In this document: in pieces, positions 1 to 6,112 of the stretch
How the letters are laid out: the number at the start of each line of letters is the position of its first letter
Numbering within the stretch: position 1 is the first letter of the stretch
NCBI GenBank assembly: GCA_023387555.1
Contig: JAEWHY010000286.1
Span: 1-6,112, forward strand
DNA: 6,112 bases
Reading direction: 5' to 3'
Origin: Pseudomonadota bacterium
Lineage (GTDB): Bacteria; Pseudomonadota; Alphaproteobacteria; Rhizobiales; Xanthobacteraceae
Made by a program: the position numbers and the translations under genes
Notes under the pieces: model-generated
What the model was told of the DNA's origin: nothing
Database searches by the model: none
What the model saw: the letters and a program-made list of their open reading frames with translations, nothing else

Positions 1-783
1 ATGTTGACCGATGAAGAGCGCCGCGAGGCCGCGAACGCGCTGCTGCAGGCGGAGTTGAACCGCAAAGTCATCCCGCAGATCAGCAAGACCTATCCCAATG
101 TCGAGCTGGCCGATTCATACATCATCCAGAAGCTCTGGGCGGAGCTGCGCATGCAGCGCGGCGCGAAGATGGTCGGGCACAAGATCGGCCTGACGTCGCG
201 GGCGATGCAGATGGCCTCGAAGATCACAGAACCCGATTACGGTCATCTGCTCGACGACATGGTCTATAACGACGGCGCCCAGATCCCGGCCGATCGCTTC
301 ATGGCGCCGCGCCTGGAGGTCGAACTGGCTTTCATCATGGGGCAGCCGCTGGCAGGTCCCGGCTGCCGGATCTACGACGTGATGCGCGCAACCGAGTTCG
401 TCGTGCCTGCTCTCGAAGTGATCGATTACCGGACCGAGGTGCCGCGTGCGATTACTGACACGATCGCCGACAATGCGGCGTCTGGGGCGATGGTCGTGGG
501 CGGCCGGCTGATCCGACCGATGGATGTCGATATCCGCTGGATCGGCGCCACGCTGTCGAAGAACGGGATCATCGAGGAGTCCGGCGTCTCCGCGGCGATC
601 ATGGGCCATCCGGCCGGCGGCATTGCCTGGCTGGTCAACAAGCTCGCGGCGCAGGGCGAACGGCTCGAGGCTGGCCAGATCGTACTTGCGGGATCGTTCA
701 CGCGGCCGGTCTCGGTTGCGAAAGGCGATGTGATCCATGCGGATTACGGTCCGCTCGGAGCGATTGGCTGTTCTTTCGTTTGA
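1..783 (+). CDS. hpaH: 2-oxohept-4-ene-1,7-dioate hydratase (HpaH/HpcG)
   Basis: Cytoplasmic metal-dependent hydratase that adds water to 2-oxohept-4-ene-1,7-dioate, giving 4-hydroxy-2-oxoheptane-1,7-dioate, in the homoprotocatechuate (4-hydroxyphenylacetate) meta-cleavage pathway. It belongs to the fumarylacetoacetase-like hydratase group with MhpD. The 260-residue product shows the family signatures GHKIGLTS (59-66), SEPDYG-like TEPDYG (76-81), PRLEVELAF (103-111) and LAGSFTRP near the end. The expected divalent-metal ligands are present as E106, E108 and E139, with the active-site lysine at K61. It is slightly shorter than the 267-residue E. coli protein, mainly because of a shorter segment after residue 143, which is not a break. 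The ATG is the first base of the window, so its ribosome binding site cannot be seen, but the N-terminus lines up with the family and I take it as complete. hpaI follows 46 bases downstream. MhpD-type or other vinylpyruvate hydratases are the main alternative, but the hpaI neighbour favours HpaH. Confidence 0.93.
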   Translation: MLTDEERREAANALLQAELNRKVIPQISKTYPNVELADSYIIQKLWAELRMQRGAKMVGHKIGLTSRAMQMASKITEPDYGHLLDDMVYNDGAQIPADRFMAPRLEVELAFIMGQPLAGPGCRIYDVMRATEFVVPALEVIDYRTEVPRAITDTIADNAASGAMVVGGRLIRPMDVDIRWIGATLSKNGIIEESGVSAAIMGHPAGGIAWLVNKLAAQGERLEAGQIVLAGSFTRPVSVAKGDVIHADYGPLGAIGCSFV

Positions 784-793
784 TGCGAAAGAG
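771..793 (+). other. Hairpin spanning the hpaH stop codon
   Basis: A perfect 7-base inverted repeat, TCTTTCG (772-778) and CGAAAGA (786-792), encloses a 7-base loop that contains the TGA stop (781-783). G-U pairs can extend the stem at both ends (771/793 and 779/785). No T-run follows, so this is not a classical intrinsic terminator. In the mRNA it could act as a 3'-end or intercistronic stability element between hpaH and hpaI. The role is inference, and a repeat this short can arise by chance. Confidence 0.35.
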
Positions 794-829
794 AGCGTCT
801 TAATTGTCGATGTCGGAAGCCGCGTGACC

Positions 830-1615
830 ATGCAACTGCCCAGAAACAGCTTCAAACAGGCGCTTTTGGAAAAGCGGCTTCAGATCGGTCTTTGGTGCAG
901 CCTTTGCAGCAACATCGCCGCGGACATCGTATCGGACAGCGGGTTCGACTGGCTGCTGCTGGACACCGAGCATTCACCAAATGAATTGCCGGATATCCTT
1001 GCGGCCCTGCAGGCGACAAACCACAGTCCGTTAACGCCGGTGGTGCGGCCGGCGTGGAACGATCCGGTCCTGATCAAGCGGTATCTCGACATCGGCGCCC
1101 GTTCGCTCCTGATCCCGTTCGTGCAGAATGCGGAGGAGGCGGAGCGGGCGGTTGCCGCGACGCGCTATCCTCCGCATGGCATTCGCGGGGTCACCGGCAG
1201 CGGCCGTGCGTCGCGTTTCGGTCGCGTTCGCGATTATCTGAAGACGGCCTCGGACGACATCTGCGTTATGGTGCAGATCGAGACGCCGGCCGCCATCGAG
1301 CAGATCGAGGCCATATCCGCGGTGGATGGGGTCGACGGCGTGTTCATTGGGCCGAACGATTTGGCGGCTGCAATGGGTCATGTCGGCAACGCGGCGCACC
1401 CGGACGTTCAGGCCGCAATAAAGGATGCTGGCGAGCGCATCGTAAAAGCCGGCAAGCCCGCGGGCATTTTGTCGGTCAATGACGCGGACACCCGGCGATA
1501 CATCGACTGGGGCTATCGCTTCGTGGCGGCGGGCGTCGATGTCGTCCTGCTGGCTCGCGCCGCGGATTCGCTGGCGGCGTCCTTCCGGTCGGCGGAGCCG
1601 AAGCGGCAGGCTTGA
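830..1615 (+). CDS. hpaI: 4-hydroxy-2-oxoheptane-1,7-dioate aldolase (HpaI/HpcH)
   Basis: Class II (metal-dependent) pyruvate aldolase of the HpcH/HpaI family. It splits 4-hydroxy-2-oxoheptane-1,7-dioate into pyruvate and succinate semialdehyde, the final cleavage of the homoprotocatechuate pathway in the cytoplasm. From the ATG at 830 it has 261 residues, against 262 in E. coli. The catalytic and metal residues known from the E. coli enzyme are all visible: H48 in LLLDTEHSP, R73 in VVRPAWNDP, metal ligands E151 in VQIETP and D177 in FIGPNDLA. The GIRGV motif (117-121) is also present. The frame is open back to an ATG at 737, but that would add 31 residues lacking any family likeness and overlap hpaH; a GGAAG at 814-818 supports the ATG at 830. 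It is co-directional with hpaH and probably in the same operon. Related aldolases such as GarL or RhmA share the fold, but the hpaH neighbour and the very close match to HpaI make this call firm. Confidence 0.94.
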   Translation: MQLPRNSFKQALLEKRLQIGLWCSLCSNIAADIVSDSGFDWLLLDTEHSPNELPDILAALQATNHSPLTPVVRPAWNDPVLIKRYLDIGARSLLIPFVQNAEEAERAVAATRYPPHGIRGVTGSGRASRFGRVRDYLKTASDDICVMVQIETPAAIEQIEAISAVDGVDGVFIGPNDLAAAMGHVGNAAHPDVQAAIKDAGERIVKAGKPAGILSVNDADTRRYIDWGYRFVAAGVDVVLLARAADSLAASFRSAEPKRQA

Positions 1616-1644
1616 TCGCCGCGGCGAGGTCCTAGCCGTGTGGA

Positions 1645-2280
1645 TCAGGCCCGGGCAGGGGAGGGGCTGGCCCGGAACGCCTGGAAGAGTTCGGTGACGC
1701 ATTGCGAGCCGACCGTCATCAGGTCGAACGATTGCCCGAAGCGGAGCCAGTCCGCCCATAGGCCTCGCATCATGGATTCGAACGCCTTCGCGGCGATGGC
1801 CGGCGTCCAGGTGGCCGAGAGCGAATTGTTGTCGCGCGCCATGGTGAAGATCTGGAGCAGGTTCTTGCGCATCATCGCATCGGCATCCTGCTGACGTTTC
1901 AGGACGTCCGCCATTTCGCCGACATACTCGCACCGCAGCAGCAGGATGGTGGAGACCCGCTGCTGGCGGACGTCGGTCGTGATCATCTTGAGGCAATCGA
2001 CGGCGACCTGCTCGATAAGACCAAGTGGATCGGGATGGCCCTCGACGGCGGCGCGCTCGACGATGTTTTCCTGCGGCAATCGCACGCGCTCGTGCAGGGC
2101 CCGGAACAGGGCGGCCTTGTCGGCGAAATGCCAGTAGATCGCGCCGCGGGTGACACCTGCGGCTTCGGCGATCTGTTCCAGCGAGGTCCGGCTCACGCCG
2201 GATTCGAAAAACAGGCCCTCGGCGGCATCGAGAATCTTGAGCCGCGTCTCCTCGGCTTCCGCCTTTGTCTTGCGAGCCAT
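1645..2280 (-). CDS. acrR: TetR-family repressor of the AcrR/TtgR type
   Basis: DNA-binding transcriptional repressor expected to control the adjacent efflux genes and itself, released when a hydrophobic compound binds its C-terminal domain. The 211-residue length fits the group (E. coli AcrR 215, TtgR about 210). The N-terminus (MARKTK, EETRLKIL) is almost the same as that of AcrR. The helix-turn-helix covers about 32-52, with TSLEQIAEAAG then the recognition helix VTRGAIYWHF, which is nearly identical to AcrR. The ligand domain keeps the subgroup motif CEYVGEMA (about 117-124), as CEFVGEMA in AcrR. The ATG is preceded at 7 bases by AGAGG (complement of 2288-2292), and the operator arm begins one base beyond this, which fits autorepression. 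It is divergent from the pump genes and convergent with hpaI, with 29 bases between the stops. The C-terminus is rich in Pro/Ala and poorly conserved. The symbol is by family; the ligand is unknown. Confidence 0.93.
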   Translation of the reverse strand: MARKTKAEAEETRLKILDAAEGLFFESGVSRTSLEQIAEAAGVTRGAIYWHFADKAALFRALHERVRLPQENIVERAAVEGHPDPLGLIEQVAVDCLKMITTDVRQQRVSTILLLRCEYVGEMADVLKRQQDADAMMRKNLLQIFTMARDNNSLSATWTPAIAAKAFESMMRGLWADWLRFGQSFDLMTVGSQCVTELFQAFRASPSPARA

Positions 2281-2291
2281 CGAAAAGCCTC

Positions 2292-2319
2292 TTTACATAC
2301 GTCCGTGTATGTATATATC
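2292..2319 (+). promoter_or_regulatory. Candidate promoter of the efflux genes
   Basis: TTTACA (2292-2297) and TATATC (2314-2319) are separated by 16 bases and make a plausible -35/-10 pair reading towards the fusion-protein gene. Both boxes overlap or flank the operator dyad, so a bound repressor would block polymerase. The AT-rich TATATAT tract offers nearby alternative -10 boxes. I could not resolve a convincing promoter for the repressor on the opposite strand. No transcription start is known; this is a consensus-based guess. Confidence 0.4.
2294..2313. promoter_or_regulatory. AcrR-like operator dyad in the divergent region
   Basis: A perfect inverted repeat, TACATAC (2294-2300) and GTATGTA (2307-2313), is separated by 6 bases. 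The arms are the same as the outer seven bases of each half of the 24-bp E. coli AcrR operator, where the separation is 10 bases. It lies between the divergent start codons, overlaps the candidate pump promoter and abuts the repressor's own ribosome binding site. The recognition helix of the neighbouring repressor is nearly identical to AcrR, which supports this as its target. The dyad is directly visible; binding is inferred. Confidence 0.75.
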
Positions 2320-2322
2320 GAT

Positions 2323-2352
2323 TTTCACTGCGGGAAATCCCGCATTTTGAAA
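2323..2352 (+). promoter_or_regulatory. Leader dyad/hairpin upstream of the fusion-protein gene
   Basis: TGCGGG (2329-2334) pairs with CCCGCA (2339-2344) around an AAAT loop, and at DNA level the dyad extends to 7 bases per arm around AA. An outer pair TTTCA (2323-2327) and TGAAA (2348-2352) can continue the stem past a small internal loop. Four Ts (2345-2348) follow the inner stem. It sits just before the fusion-protein ribosome binding site at 2360. It could be a 5' mRNA stabilising hairpin, a weak attenuator or a second protein-binding site. If transcription starts near 2326, the hairpin is too close to the 5' end to work well as a terminator. Confidence 0.4.
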
Positions 2353-2359
2353 TTTGCTC

Positions 2360-2363
2360 AGGA
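2360..2363 (+). promoter_or_regulatory. Ribosome binding site fixing the fusion-protein start
   Basis: AGGA lies 5 bases before the ATG at 2369. An in-frame TTG at 2354 would need its ribosome binding site inside the leader hairpin arm, where no purine-rich match is seen. The ATG is therefore preferred; it also gives a normal-length lipoprotein signal. Confidence 0.6.
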
Positions 2364-2368
2364 CGTCA

Positions 2369-3523
2369 ATGCCGACATTTCGAGGATTGAGCCGGACCGG
2401 CCGAGTCGTGGCAATGGTGGCGGCTGCGATCAGTGTCGCGGCCTGCAATGAAAAGGCGGCCAAAGGTCCTCCCGCGCCGCCGCCCCCGAGCGTGACGGTC
2501 GCTGCGATCCAGGCTGGCAATGTGCCGCTGCGTTTTGAATACGCAGGCCGGGTTGCGGCATTCCGGGAAGTCGAGGTGCGGGCGCGGGTGTCAGGCGTGC
2601 TGACGGAAAAGGCTTTCGTCGAGGGTGCGACGGTCAAGGAAGGCGATGTGCTGTTCCGGATTGATCCCGCGCCCTTTGAGGCCGAACTGGCACGCACCAA
2701 GGCCCAGCTGATGGAGGCGCAGGCGCAACTGGCGCGCGCCGAGCGCGATGCGGCGCGGGCCACGACGCTGTTCCAGCGCCAGTTCGGCACCGAGAAGGCT
2801 CGCGATGATGCGATTTCGGCGGTGGACCTTGCCAAGGCCAGTGTTGCCGGAGCGGAAGCGCAGGTCCGGACCGCCGAGATCAACCTTGGCTATACGACCA
2901 TCCGTGCGCCGATTTCCGGGGTCACCAGCATGCGCATGCGGCCGGAAGGCAGCCTGGTCGGCACCAGCGGCAACGACAGCCTGCTGACCCGGATCAGCCA
3001 GCTCGATCCGATCTACGTGTATTTCTCCTTCACCGATACCGAGACCACCGAAATTCGCCGGCTGAGAGACAGCGGTGCGGCGACGATCCCGGCCGACGGG
3101 CGGCTGCAGGCCCGGATCAGCTTCGGTGACGGACAGCGATACGATCAGGTCGGCCACGTCGACTTCACCGACAGCAGCATCGATCTGCAGACCGGCACGG
3201 TGCGGGCGCGCGCCACCATCCCGAATCCGGATGGCCGTTTGCGGCCGGGGCAATTCGTGCGGGTGTCGGTCGAGGGCGTCAGCCGCAACAACACCATCGT
3301 CGTGCCACAGGCCGCGGTCATGCAAGGCCCGCAGGGGCAGTTCGTCTACGCCATCGACGATCAGAACAAGGCATCGGTCCGCCCTGTCACCATTGGCCGC
3401 GAAGTCGCCGATGGCTGGATCGTCGAAAAGGGGCTGAACGCCGGCGACCGCATCGTGACCGAAGGCGTGATCAAGGTCCGCCCCGGATCGCCTGTCGCCG
3501 TCAGCGCCGCCGAAGCCAAGTAA
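2369..3523 (+). CDS. RND efflux membrane fusion lipoprotein (AcrA/MexA family)
   Basis: Periplasmic adaptor that links the inner-membrane RND pump to an outer-membrane channel. The 384-residue product begins with an Arg-containing n-region, a hydrophobic stretch (13-24) and the lipobox VAAC, so signal peptidase II should cleave before C26, leaving a lipid-anchored protein. A Pro-rich linker (34-40) follows. Domains in order: first half of the lipoyl-like domain (about 66-101, with the FVEGATVKEGDVLF motif), an alpha-helical coiled-coil hairpin rich in Ala/Glu/Arg (about 103-170), second lipoyl half (about 172-213, TTIRAPISGVTS), beta-barrel (about 215-300, with GTVRARATIPNPDGRLRPGQ) and the membrane-proximal domain (about 308-375). 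At the hairpin tip the RLS-type motif reads R130, L134, T141, with Thr in place of Ser. It stops with TAA 40 bases before the pump gene, so the two are almost certainly one operon. Family assignment is firm; the substrate is unknown. Confidence 0.95.
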   Translation: MPTFRGLSRTGRVVAMVAAAISVAACNEKAAKGPPAPPPPSVTVAAIQAGNVPLRFEYAGRVAAFREVEVRARVSGVLTEKAFVEGATVKEGDVLFRIDPAPFEAELARTKAQLMEAQAQLARAERDAARATTLFQRQFGTEKARDDAISAVDLAKASVAGAEAQVRTAEINLGYTTIRAPISGVTSMRMRPEGSLVGTSGNDSLLTRISQLDPIYVYFSFTDTETTEIRRLRDSGAATIPADGRLQARISFGDGQRYDQVGHVDFTDSSIDLQTGTVRARATIPNPDGRLRPGQFVRVSVEGVSRNNTIVVPQAAVMQGPQGQFVYAIDDQNKASVRPVTIGREVADGWIVEKGLNAGDRIVTEGVIKVRPGSPVAVSAAEAK

Positions 3524-3563
3524 GGGCGCTGCCCACGTTTCCAAACAGAGTGACCGACAGCGT

Positions 3564-6112
3564 ATGAAGACCAATCCGTTTATCGACCGGCCGGTCTTCG
3601 CGGTCGTCATCTCCATCGTGTTTGTTCTCGCCGGCCTTGTCGCGATGCGCGGCCTGCCGGTCGAGCAATATCCGCAGATCGTTCCGCCGCAGGTGGTGGT
3701 GCAGGCGACCTATCCCGGCGCCAGTGCGGAAACCGTTGCGCAGACGGTGGCGGCTCCCCTGGAGCAGCAGATCAACGGCGTCGAGAACATGCTCTACATG
3801 CAATCGACGAGTTCCAGCTCCGGGACGATGCGTCTGACGGTGACGTTCCAGATCGGCACCGACCCCGATCAGGCGACGATCAACGTCAACAACCGCGTCC
3901 AGCGCGCGGTCTCGACACTTCCGGCGGAGGTCACCCGGCAGGGCCTGATCGTCAACAAGCAGTCGAGTTCGATCCTGGGACTTGTGACGCTGTCATCGAG
4001 CGACTCGCGCTATGACGCGATCTACCTCTCCAACTACGGGCTGATCAACGTCATCGACGAGCTCAAGCGCGTCCAGGGCGTTGGCGACGCGTCGCTGTTC
4101 GGCGCCAAGAATTACTCGATGCGCGTGTGGCTGCGGCCGGACAAGCTCGCGCAATATAATCTGACGCCGAGCGACGTGGCGGCTGCCATCCGCGAGCAGA
4201 ACGCGCAGTTTGCTGCCGGCCGCTTTGGCGAGGAGCCCAGCCAGAGCGCGCTGGCCTTCACCTATTCGGTCAACACCGAGGGCCGGTTGCCGGACGCCAA
4301 GGCGTTCGAGGACATCATCATTCGCTCTGACGAGAATGCCGCGGCCCTGCGCCTGCGCGATGTCGCTCGGATCGAACTCGGCGCGCAGAACTACGCCTTC
4401 ATCGCCAATCACAACGGCACCCCGACGGTGCCGATCGGCATCTATCTGCAGCCCGGTGCCAATGCGCTGGGAACGCTCGACGCCGTTCGCGCGCGCATGG
4501 AAGAGCTGAAGGTCAATTTCCCGCAGGGGATCGAATACGCGATCCCGTTCGACACCACGAAGTTCGTCCGGGTCTCGATCCAGGAAGTGGTCAAGACCTT
4601 CATCGAGGCGATGATCCTCGTCATCGTCGTTGTGTTCGTGTTCCTGCAGAACTGGCGGGCGACGCTCATTCCGGTGCTGGCGGTCCCGGTTTCGATCATC
4701 GGCACCTTCGCCGGCATGTACGCGCTGGGCTTCTCCATCAACATGCTGACGCTGTTCGGCCTCGTGCTCGCGATCGGCATCGTGGTCGACGACGCGATCG
4801 TGGTGCTTGAGAACGTCGAACGCATCATGACGAAGGAGGGGCTCTCGCCGCGCGAAGCCTCGATCAAGGCCATGCAGGAGGTGTCCGGCCCGGTCATTGC
4901 GATCGTGCTGGTGCTCTGCGCCGTGTTCGTGCCGGTGGCGTTCATGGGCGGGATGGCCGGCGAGATGTACCGGCAGTTTGCCGTCACCATTGCCGTATCG
5001 GTCACGATTTCCGGCATCGTGGCGCTGACCCTCAGTCCCGCGCTATGCGCCTTGATCCTCAAGCCCGGACATCATGAGCCCTGGGCGCCATTCCGATGGT
5101 TCAACCGCTTCTTCGACCGCATGACCGAAGGCTATACGGCCGGCGTGCGGTTCATGCTGCGCCGCGCTGCGCTCGGCCTGATCTTGTTTGCCGGCATGAT
5201 CGGCGTCGCCGGCTATCTGTTCATGACGATCCCGGGCGCACTGGTTCCGGAAGAGGATCAGGGCAGCGTGTTCGTCGCAGCCTTGCTGCCGCCGGCCGCA
5301 TCGATGACGCGCACCCAGGAGGTGATGGGCGCCGTCAACAAGGATCTCATGAGCCGGCCGCAGGTCGCCGATGTCATCAGCTTCTCGGGCTTCGACCTGC
5401 TCGCCAGTGCGCAGAAGCCGAGCGCGGGCGCCGCGTTCATCCAGCTCAAGGACTGGAAAGAGCGAACCGGTCCGGCCGACAGTTCGGCGGTGATCGCGCG
5501 CTCGATCATGGGGACGAACAGCGCGATCAAGGACGCGATGGTTCTGGCCTTCACGCCGCCGCCGATCATGGGCATGAGCAATACCGGCGGCTTCGAGGGC
5601 TTCGTGCAGGCGCGCGGCGGTGCCGGCGTCCAGCCGCTGCTCGATGCGACCGGCTTGCTGGTGGCCGCGGCCTCGAAGCGCCCGGAACTGACCGGCGTTC
5701 GAACGACGCTGGCCGGTAATGTGCCGCAGTACAAGATCCGTCTCGACCGCGACAAGGCGAAAGCGCTCAACGTGCCGATCGCGACCATCTTCGAGACGAT
5801 GCAAAGCACGTTCGGCAGCCTGTACGTCAACGATTTCACGCTGTTCGGCCGCAACTTCCAGGTCAATCTGTCGGCCGAGGCGAACTTCCGCGAACGCCCC
5901 GATGACCTCAAGCATGTGTTCGTGCGGTCCGCATCCGGCGCGATGATCCCGATCGACACGCTGCTCACCGTCGAGCGCATCGTCGGACCGGACCAGATCG
6001 ACCGCTTCAATGCGTTCACGGCCGCCAAGGTGATGGGAAATCCGGCGCCCGGATATTCGTCCGGTCAGGCGATCCAGGCGATGCGGGAGGTCGCGCGCGA
6101 GGTGCTGCCGGA
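3564..6112 (+). CDS. RND multidrug efflux permease (AcrB/MexB, HAE1 family), 3' end cut by window
   Basis: Inner-membrane proton/drug antiporter that captures hydrophobic and amphiphilic compounds and passes them to the fusion protein and outer-membrane channel. The frame is open without a stop from the ATG at 3564 to the window edge, giving 849 residues; full-length relatives have about 1,040-1,050. The start MKTNPFIDRPVFA is the standard HAE1 N-terminus. Visible parts are TM1 (about 10-28), the first porter/docking region (about 30-335, with VEQYPQIVPP, ATYPGASAETV and INGVENMLYM), TM2-TM6 (about 343-497), TM7 (about 533-555) and most of the second porter region (with LVPEEDQG at 560-567 and LKDW at 628-631). 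The proton-relay aspartates in TM4 are D409 and D410 (D407/D408 in AcrB). The matching TM10 lysine and TM8-TM12 lie beyond the window. No strong ribosome binding site precedes the ATG (only a weak CAGAG at 3546-3550), so translational coupling to the fusion-protein gene is possible. I see no frameshift. Confidence 0.95.
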   Translation, partial: MKTNPFIDRPVFAVVISIVFVLAGLVAMRGLPVEQYPQIVPPQVVVQATYPGASAETVAQTVAAPLEQQINGVENMLYMQSTSSSSGTMRLTVTFQIGTDPDQATINVNNRVQRAVSTLPAEVTRQGLIVNKQSSSILGLVTLSSSDSRYDAIYLSNYGLINVIDELKRVQGVGDASLFGAKNYSMRVWLRPDKLAQYNLTPSDVAAAIREQNAQFAAGRFGEEPSQSALAFTYSVNTEGRLPDAKAFEDIIIRSDENAAALRLRDVARIELGAQNYAFIANHNGTPTVPIGIYLQPGANALGTLDAVRARMEELKVNFPQGIEYAIPFDTTKFVRVSIQEVVKTFIEAMILVIVVVFVFLQNWRATLIPVLAVPVSIIGTFAGMYALGFSINMLTLFGLVLAIGIVVDDAIVVLENVERIMTKEGLSPREASIKAMQEVSGPVIAIVLVLCAVFVPVAFMGGMAGEMYRQFAVTIAVSVTISGIVALTLSPALCALILKPGHHEPWAPFRWFNRFFDRMTEGYTAGVRFMLRRAALGLILFAGMIGVAGYLFMTIPGALVPEEDQGSVFVAALLPPAASMTRTQEVMGAVNKDLMSRPQVADVISFSGFDLLASAQKPSAGAAFIQLKDWKERTGPADSSAVIARSIMGTNSAIKDAMVLAFTPPPIMGMSNTGGFEGFVQARGGAGVQPLLDATGLLVAAASKRPELTGVRTTLAGNVPQYKIRLDRDKAKALNVPIATIFETMQSTFGSLYVNDFTLFGRNFQVNLSAEANFRERPDDLKHVFVRSASGAMIPIDTLLTVERIVGPDQIDRFNAFTAAKVMGNPAPGYSSGQAIQAMREVAREVLP

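Noticed and set aside
737..829. Upstream in-frame ATG for hpaI, overlapping the end of hpaH
   Set aside because: The 31 extra residues do not resemble the N-terminus of HpaI, whereas the ATG at 830 gives the family's usual length and has a GGAAG upstream.
1616..1660. Possible bidirectional terminator between hpaI and the repressor gene
   Set aside because: Only short GC self-complementary pieces (CGCCGCGGCG, GGCT/AGCC) are present, with no usable loop and no T-run on either strand.
1653..1670. G-rich stretch resembling a G-quadruplex
   Set aside because: It has only three runs of three or more Gs, the fourth is GG, and it is explained by Pro/Ala codons at the end of the repressor gene on the other strand.
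1031..1996. Long open frame on the minus strand (321 codons) across hpaI and the repressor gene
   Set aside because: It runs antisense to two clearly identified genes, is very rich in Arg/His/Asp as GC-rich shadow frames are, and resembles no family I know.
2354..2368. TTG start for the fusion-protein gene
   Set aside because: The ATG at 2369 has an AGGA at good spacing and gives a complete lipoprotein signal; the TTG has no ribosome binding site.
2591..3616. Long open frame on the minus strand (341 codons) opposite the fusion-protein gene
   Set aside because: It is a shadow of a firmly assigned gene, with the low-complexity composition typical of antisense frames in GC-rich DNA.
5043..6028. 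Two overlapping long minus-strand frames and plus-strand out-of-frame reading within the pump gene
   Set aside because: All overlap the intact pump frame, which keeps family motifs throughout; the alternative products have shadow composition.

Overview
The window is GC-rich, densely coding Proteobacterial chromosomal DNA. The GC-skewed codon choice and the style of the proteins suggest an alphaproteobacterium, perhaps in the Bradyrhizobium/Rhodopseudomonas/Afipia neighbourhood. That placement is an inference from general appearance and not a measurement. Five protein genes account for nearly all of the sequence. I see no RNA gene, insertion sequence, CRISPR array or phage feature, and no gene-free stretch longer than about 90 bases.

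Left part (1-1615, plus strand): the last two enzymes of the homoprotocatechuate meta-cleavage route for 4-hydroxyphenylacetate. hpaH (2-oxohept-4-ene-1,7-dioate hydratase) is followed after 46 bases by hpaI (4-hydroxy-2-oxoheptane-1,7-dioate aldolase). Together they hydrate and then cleave the C7 intermediate to pyruvate and succinate semialdehyde. They look like the 3' end of a longer catabolic operon that starts outside the window. A small perfect hairpin surrounds the hpaH stop codon.

Right part (1645-6112): a classical AcrR/MexAB-type efflux locus. A TetR-family repressor of the AcrR/TtgR type (minus strand) is divergent from a membrane fusion lipoprotein gene and an RND (HAE1) inner-membrane pump gene (plus strand). 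The pump gene is open to the right edge of the window, which cuts it off after 849 codons. The 88-base divergent region carries an inverted repeat whose 7-base arms match the outer arms of the E. coli AcrR operator, a candidate pump promoter overlapping it, and a second dyad that can fold as a leader hairpin just before the fusion-protein ribosome binding site. The repressor and hpaI converge, with only 29 bases between their stop codons.

The likely logic is that the repressor shuts off both itself and the pump genes until a hydrophobic or aromatic ligand binds it. An outer-membrane channel gene, if encoded here, would lie beyond the right edge. Nothing looks like an undescribed system. The points most worth checking are the compact operator, the two dyads, a variant tip motif in the fusion protein and a divergent switch-loop region in the pump.
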